This document shows positions 6,541 to 10,223 of a DNA stretch of 10,223 nucleotides, one piece after another. Origin of the DNA: JAUWQU01 sp964605095. Lineage in GTDB: Bacteria; Planctomycetota; Phycisphaerae; SM23-33. Position numbers and translations under genes: made by a program. Under the pieces are notes generated by a model. It was not told the origin of the DNA. It made no database searches and saw nothing but the letters and a program-made list of their open reading frames with translations. The stretch spans positions 1 through 10,223 of the forward strand of contig CAZSBS010000176.1 of assembly GCA_964605095.1 (NCBI GenBank), written 5' to 3'. Position 1 is the stretch's first letter, and each line of letters begins with the position of its first letter.

Positions 6541-7203
6541 ATGGAAACCACGGAAGACAAATGGCTTGCCCGGCGGCGGCATATGGTGGAGCGGGACCTC
6601 CGCGCACGCGGGATCACCGACGAGGCGGTCCTGCAGGCCTTCATGGAAGTCCCCCGGGAGCGGTTCCTGCCCGAGTCGTGCCGGGCCGAGGCATACGACG
6701 ATCACCCGCTGCCGATCGGTCATGGCCAGACGATAAGCCAGCCGCTTGTGGTGGCGTTGATGGTCCGCGAGCTTGCCTGCCGGCCTGGCCATCGCGTGCT
6801 GGACGTCGGGGCGGGCAGCGGCTACCAGACGGCGATCCTGTCGCGGCTGGCATCGCACGTCTTCGCGGTCGAGCGGATCAACGAACTGACCGAGTTGGCC
6901 ATCGACGCCCTTGCGGCCATCGGCGCGGACAACGTGACCGTCTGCACCGCCGACGGCACGCTGGGCCTGCCGGAGGAAGCGCCGTTTGACGGCATCATCT
7001 GCGGCGCCGCCGCCCCGGACGTGCCGAAGAGCTGGCTCGATCAGATCGCCGACGGCGGGCGAATAGTCCTGCCCGTCGGAGACCGGCACGAGCAAGTAAT
7101 CGTCGTCATCCAGCGAAGCGGCAACGCGTTCACCCGCCGCGAAGTCTGCCCGGTGAGATTCGTGAAACTCATCGGCCAGGAGGGCTGGCGCGAGCCGGAT
7201 TGA
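6541..7203 (+). CDS. pcm: Protein-L-isoaspartate O-methyltransferase
   Basis: A 220-aa cytoplasmic repair enzyme that uses SAM to methylate isoaspartyl residues in damaged proteins so that they can revert to aspartate. The family layout is complete: an N-terminal helix with MVERDLRARGI (15-25), VPRERFLP (38-45), the substrate loop GQTISQP (62-68), the SAM-binding motif VLDVGAGSGYQT (86-97), the acidic residue after strand 2 (VER, 110-112), a GGRIVLPVG strand (172-180) and a VRFVKLIGQEGW end (205-216) matching the usual VxFVPLxGxxGW. The length is typical. ATG 6541 follows a cggagg ribosome binding site. It probably forms its own transcript, since a separate promoter precedes the next gene. 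Confidence 0.95.
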   Translation: METTEDKWLARRRHMVERDLRARGITDEAVLQAFMEVPRERFLPESCRAEAYDDHPLPIGHGQTISQPLVVALMVRELACRPGHRVLDVGAGSGYQTAILSRLASHVFAVERINELTELAIDALAAIGADNVTVCTADGTLGLPEEAPFDGIICGAAAPDVPKSWLDQIADGGRIVLPVGDRHEQVIVVIQRSGNAFTRREVCPVRFVKLIGQEGWREPD

Positions 7204-7301
7204 GCACACGCCTCAACCCGCATTCCACCCGGGGTGAAGCGCCGGACGGATTGTGAATTGCCAGAATGAATCATCGCACATGCGGCCAGCACGGGAGGTG
7301 C

Positions 7302-7329
7302 TTGACACGCCGTTGACGGATGATATGAT
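7302..7329 (+). promoter_or_regulatory. Sigma-70-type promoter of the LysM lipoprotein-recG unit
   Basis: TTGACA (7302-7307) and TATGAT (7324-7329) are separated by 16 bp, close to the housekeeping consensus. The predicted start of transcription is near 7336, giving a leader of about 42 bases to ATG 7378 with an aggga ribosome binding site at 7365-7369. The rest of the 174-bp gap after pcm (7204-7301) holds only a weak caccc-g-gggtg hairpin (7228-7238) and no gene. Confidence 0.7.
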
Positions 7330-7377
7330 CGCTGTGGTTCAGCATGAACTTCTGGGACAAGCACAGGGAAAGATGCC

Positions 7378-7818
7378 ATGAAATACGCACTGATTACGGC
7401 GATGCTGGCGGGACTGGTCTGCGTGGGCTGCAACCAGCCACCCAAGACAGTACAAACGGGCCTGCCGGGGGCAATTCCGGCGGCCCCCGGCGAGACGGCC
7501 AGGTCTCTGACGCCTCCCGGCGGCGAGATCACCTCGCCCGCGCCGGCGACCAGCCTGACCTCGCTGGTCCCGCCGGAGCCCAAGCCGATGCCGGAAGTCA
7601 TCACTCCCCCGGCATCGCCCGTTCCCGCCACGCCGCCCGCGGCCACCGGCGGCACGTACATCATCAAGAAGGGCGACACGTTTATCAAGATCGCCCGCGA
7701 GGTCTACGGCGACCCCAGCCGCATGAAGGACATCGTCGCCGCCAACCCGAGCCTCGACCCCAGGAAGCTCAAAGTCGGGCAGACCATCATCCTGCCGGAC
7801 GTGGGACCCCAAAAGTAG
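7378..7818 (+). CDS. Small LysM-domain lipoprotein
   Basis: A 146-aa exported protein. Residues 1-18 are a short signal peptide (Lys2, hydrophobic core ALITAMLAGLV) ending in CVGC, so Cys18 is the likely lipidated residue; the -3 position is Cys instead of the usual Leu. Residues 20-90 are a Pro-, Ala-, Thr- and Ser-rich linker. Residues 94-140 form one LysM module (YIIKKGDTFIKIA, then VGQTIILP), which binds peptidoglycan-type N-acetylglucosamine chains. It would tether a membrane to the cell wall or act as an adaptor; no enzymatic domain is present. It has a promoter of its own and is followed 22 bp later by recG, so the two probably share an mRNA. Confidence 0.88.
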   Translation: MKYALITAMLAGLVCVGCNQPPKTVQTGLPGAIPAAPGETARSLTPPGGEITSPAPATSLTSLVPPEPKPMPEVITPPASPVPATPPAATGGTYIIKKGDTFIKIAREVYGDPSRMKDIVAANPSLDPRKLKVGQTIILPDVGPQK

Positions 7819-7840
7819 CCGGCGCGGGCAAAGGCCTACC

Positions 7841-9928
7841 GTGCCAGGCACAGGCAGCGAGGTCCGTCTCGACACGCCGGTCCAGTTCCTAAAGGGCGCC
7901 GGTGCGGTTCGCGCAGGCCAACTGGCCCAGCTTGGCATCGCAACACTCGAGGATCTGCTGACGTACTTCCCGAGGCGCTTCGACCTGCGCCCGCAGGTCC
8001 AGCCAATCGCCGCTCTAAGCGCCGACCAGCAGACCGCCACCGTCGCCGGCGAGGTCGGCAACATACGCGAGAACCGCTTCGGGCGAGTGCCGACCTTCCA
8101 ATGCACTCTGACCGATGACACGGGCAAGGTCAATGTCCGCTGGTTTCACGGCGCCTGGCTTGCCGACAGGATTAAGCCTGGCCTGCAAATCGCCGTCAGC
8201 GGCCCGGTGAGCGTCTACAAGGGCCGGCTCCAGCTCGTAAACCCGCGGCACCAGATCCTCTGTGGCCCGGCCTTGACAGACCTGGACGCCGATGAGTTGC
8301 TGCCCGTCTACCCCGCAAGCGGGCAGCTTTCCAGCGGGCACATCGCAAGGATCATCCAGTCCGTGCTGCCGCTGGCGGCAACGCTTATCCGCCCGTGGTT
8401 CGACACCGAGTACCTCTGCCGCCGCGGCCTGATGAACCGCCCCGCAGCCGTGGCGGCCATGCACCGCCCGGAGGACAAAGTCCACTGGGCCCAGGCCCGC
8501 CGCCGCTTGGCGTATGATGAGTGCCTGCTGATGCAGCTTGGCATCGGCCTGACCAGGCTGCGCCAGGTCTCTCGCCCCGCCCACCCGCTGGTGATAAGCC
8601 CAGCCATCGACGAACGGATCCGCGCGCGGTTCCCGTTCGCCCTGACGGCTGCCCAGGACAAGGTCGTGGGCGAGATCGTCGCCGACCTCGGGCGCGAGCG
8701 GCCCATGAACCGTCTGCTCCAGGGCGACGTGGGATCCGGCAAGACGGTCGTAGCGCTCTACGCGGCGCTGCTGGCGGTGGCCAGGGGCAAGCAGGCGGCC
8801 ATCATGGCGCCGACGGAAATCCTCGCCGCCCAGCATTACGAGAAGGTAGTAGCCTACCTCGAGGGCAGCCGGGTGAGCATCGCCCTGCTGGTCGGCGGGC
8901 AGAAACCCTCAGTACGTAAGGACGTGCTCGCCCGCCTCGCCGCCGGCGAGATCGACCTGGTCGTCGGCACGCACGCGCTTCTCAGCGAGAGTGTGAAGTT
9001 CCAGCGGCTTGCTCTGGTGATCGTCGACGAGCAGCACAAGTTCGGCGTCCGCCAGCGAAGCTCCATACGCTCGAAGGGCTTCGCCCCGCACTACCTTGTG
9101 ATGACAGCCACCCCGATTCCGCGGACGCTCGCGCTGACGGTCTTCGGCGACCTCGACGTATCGACCATCGACTCGCTGCCGCCGGGGCGCGGGCGGACCC
9201 TCACGCGAATCGCCCGCCAGGATGAGATGGACGAGGTGCTCGCCGCCGTGGCCGGGCTGGTCGCCGGCGGGCGCCAGGCGTATTTCATATACCCACTCGT
9301 CAATGCGTCGGACCAACTCGACCTGACTGCCGCCGAGGATGCGTACGCCCAGCTCCAGGCCGGGCCGCTGGGCGAGTTCGGCGTGGGCCTCATTCACGGG
9401 CAGATGCCCCCGGCCGAGAAGGACGCCGCCATGCGGGCCTTCCATGCCGGCGGGATCGGCGTGCTGGTCGCCAGCGTCGTCGTCGAGGTCGGCCTGGACG
9501 TGCCCGGCGCCAACGTCATGGTCGTGATGCACGCCGAGCGTTTCGGCCTGGCCCAGCTCCACCAACTTCGCGGGCGGATCGGACGCGGCAAGGACGACGC
9601 CGTGTGCATCCTCGTGGCCTCGCCGGCAAACCCGGTCGCCCGCAAACGCCTGGATGTGCTGGAGCGGACGGCCGACGGCTTCAAGATAGCCGAGGAGGAC
9701 CTGCGAATCCGCGGCCCGGGCGAGTTTTTCGGCACACGCCAGCACGGCCTGCCGGAGCTGAAAGTCGCCAACCTGATCGAGGACTTCGAGTTGCTTCGCC
9801 TGGCCCGGCGCGACGCCGTGGCAATCCTCGCTGAAGACCCCGCCCTGACGGCCCCGCACCACCAGCAGCTCCGCCGCGAAGTCCTGCGAGCCTACGCCGG
9901 CAAACTCGACCTGCTCGGCGGGGCGTGA
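7841..9928 (+). CDS. recG: ATP-dependent DNA helicase RecG
   Basis: A 695-aa branch-migration helicase that rescues stalled forks and processes recombination junctions. The N-terminal wedge region starts with TPVQFLKGAGAVRAGQL and an OB fold covers about 60-140. Helicase motifs follow: Walker A GDVGSGKT (295-302), APTEILA (323-329), DEQHKFGV (396-403, the RecG form of the DEAH box), MTATPIPRT (421-429), VEVGLDVPGA (548-557), QLRGRIGRG (575-583) and the RecG-specific end DLRIRGPGEFFGTRQ (620-634). Length and order are normal and nothing is broken. The start is GTG at 7841; homologues begin close to the LDTPVQFLKG segment, so this start fits, although the ribosome binding site (aaagg, 7830-7834) is weak. 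Translation may be coupled to the lipoprotein gene ending at 7818. Confidence 0.97.
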   Translation: MPGTGSEVRLDTPVQFLKGAGAVRAGQLAQLGIATLEDLLTYFPRRFDLRPQVQPIAALSADQQTATVAGEVGNIRENRFGRVPTFQCTLTDDTGKVNVRWFHGAWLADRIKPGLQIAVSGPVSVYKGRLQLVNPRHQILCGPALTDLDADELLPVYPASGQLSSGHIARIIQSVLPLAATLIRPWFDTEYLCRRGLMNRPAAVAAMHRPEDKVHWAQARRRLAYDECLLMQLGIGLTRLRQVSRPAHPLVISPAIDERIRARFPFALTAAQDKVVGEIVADLGRERPMNRLLQGDVGSGKTVVALYAALLAVARGKQAAIMAPTEILAAQHYEKVVAYLEGSRVSIALLVGGQKPSVRKDVLARLAAGEIDLVVGTHALLSESVKFQRLALVIVDEQHKFGVRQRSSIRSKGFAPHYLVMTATPIPRTLALTVFGDLDVSTIDSLPPGRGRTLTRIARQDEMDEVLAAVAGLVAGGRQAYFIYPLVNASDQLDLTAAEDAYAQLQAGPLGEFGVGLIHGQMPPAEKDAAMRAFHAGGIGVLVASVVVEVGLDVPGANVMVVMHAERFGLAQLHQLRGRIGRGKDDAVCILVASPANPVARKRLDVLERTADGFKIAEEDLRIRGPGEFFGTRQHGLPELKVANLIEDFELLRLARRDAVAILAEDPALTAPHHQQLRREVLRAYAGKLDLLGGA

Positions 9929-10223
9929 CTCAGACCCATCCCGATTGAATCTCGTGCGGTAGCCATTGCCAAGAATCATAAAGGCACCCCACCGGCCCCG
10001 GCGGGGCCGGGGAATGTAGCCACGGGTGAAACGCAGTGAAACCCGTGGAAGAAGATCATCATGGGACCCCGCCCCGGCGGGGCGGTGGAAATGTTCCTTC
10101 GCCCCATCCGGGGCGAGAAGATAAAGGGGAGACTTTCGTTCCACGGGTTTCGCTCCGTCCCCAAGGGACTTCGCTTCACCCGTGGCTGATATGGATTGAC
10201 CTGTCAACCCTATGCGCGGAACT
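9929..10223. repeat. Gene-free end with a second cluster of palindromic repeats
   Basis: No gene is seen after recG. From 9992 the DNA is a mosaic of palindromes: ccggcccc-ggc-ggggccgg (9992-10010), ccgcccc-ggc-ggggcgg (10069-10085) and cgcccc-atcc-ggggcg (10100-10115). A long imperfect inverted repeat surrounds the last two: its left arm (10018-10050) carries agccacgggtgaa and gaaacccgtggaa, and its right arm (10139-10187) carries the matching ttccacgggtttc and ttcacccgtggct with an extra central segment. A 432-residue open frame on the minus strand across this area is repeat sequence plus recG antisense. Confidence 0.85.

Noticed and set aside
8909..10207. 432-residue open frame on the minus strand across the end of recG and the repeats
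   Set aside because: Its N-terminus is translated palindromic repeat and the remainder is recG antisense.

Overview
The window is high-GC bacterial DNA with one or more genes about every 1.5 kb. The best taxonomic clue lies between the genes. Palindromic units such as catgggcg-tcc-cgcccatg, cacgggca-gga-tgcccgtg, ccgggggc-gtaa-gcccccgg and agccccgaaggggcga, plus tandem caatccg units, are of the kind I associate with Planctomycetes and other PVC-group genomes. I infer an uncultured-type planctomycete (Phycisphaerae-like). No rRNA or universal marker other than recG is present to confirm this.

Left part (1-4499, + strand): a restriction-modification or defence locus. It opens with the last 24 codons of a gene that fits the C-terminus of a type III-like DNA methyltransferase. 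Next, behind a Shine-Dalgarno that overlaps that gene's stop codon, comes a 297-aa protein with a nucleoside 2-deoxyribosyltransferase/TIR-like fold signature and a possible winged-helix tail. A 371-bp spacer full of nested inverted repeats follows, then a complete 1047-aa Res-type helicase-nuclease with intact ATPase motifs and an intact PD-(D/E)XK site. The middle gene is less GC-rich than its neighbours and is the most unusual element here: a possible base-sugar or NAD-cleaving effector placed between mod and res.

Middle part (4500-6355, - strand): a SAM hydroxide adenosyltransferase (SAM to adenosine plus methionine) is followed by a BioD-like P-loop protein that lacks several dethiobiotin synthetase catalytic residues. 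The pair converges on res across a 174-bp spacer with no clear terminator.

Right part (6356-9928, + strand): a protein-L-isoaspartate methyltransferase is divergent from the SAM hydrolase. A small proline-rich LysM lipoprotein follows behind a good sigma-70-type promoter, and 22 bp after it lies recG, the branch-migration helicase, with a GTG start. The window ends in a second, different cluster of palindromic repeats (9992-10187) with no gene.

The left part looks accessory (defence). The rest looks like ordinary housekeeping or metabolite-repair genes.
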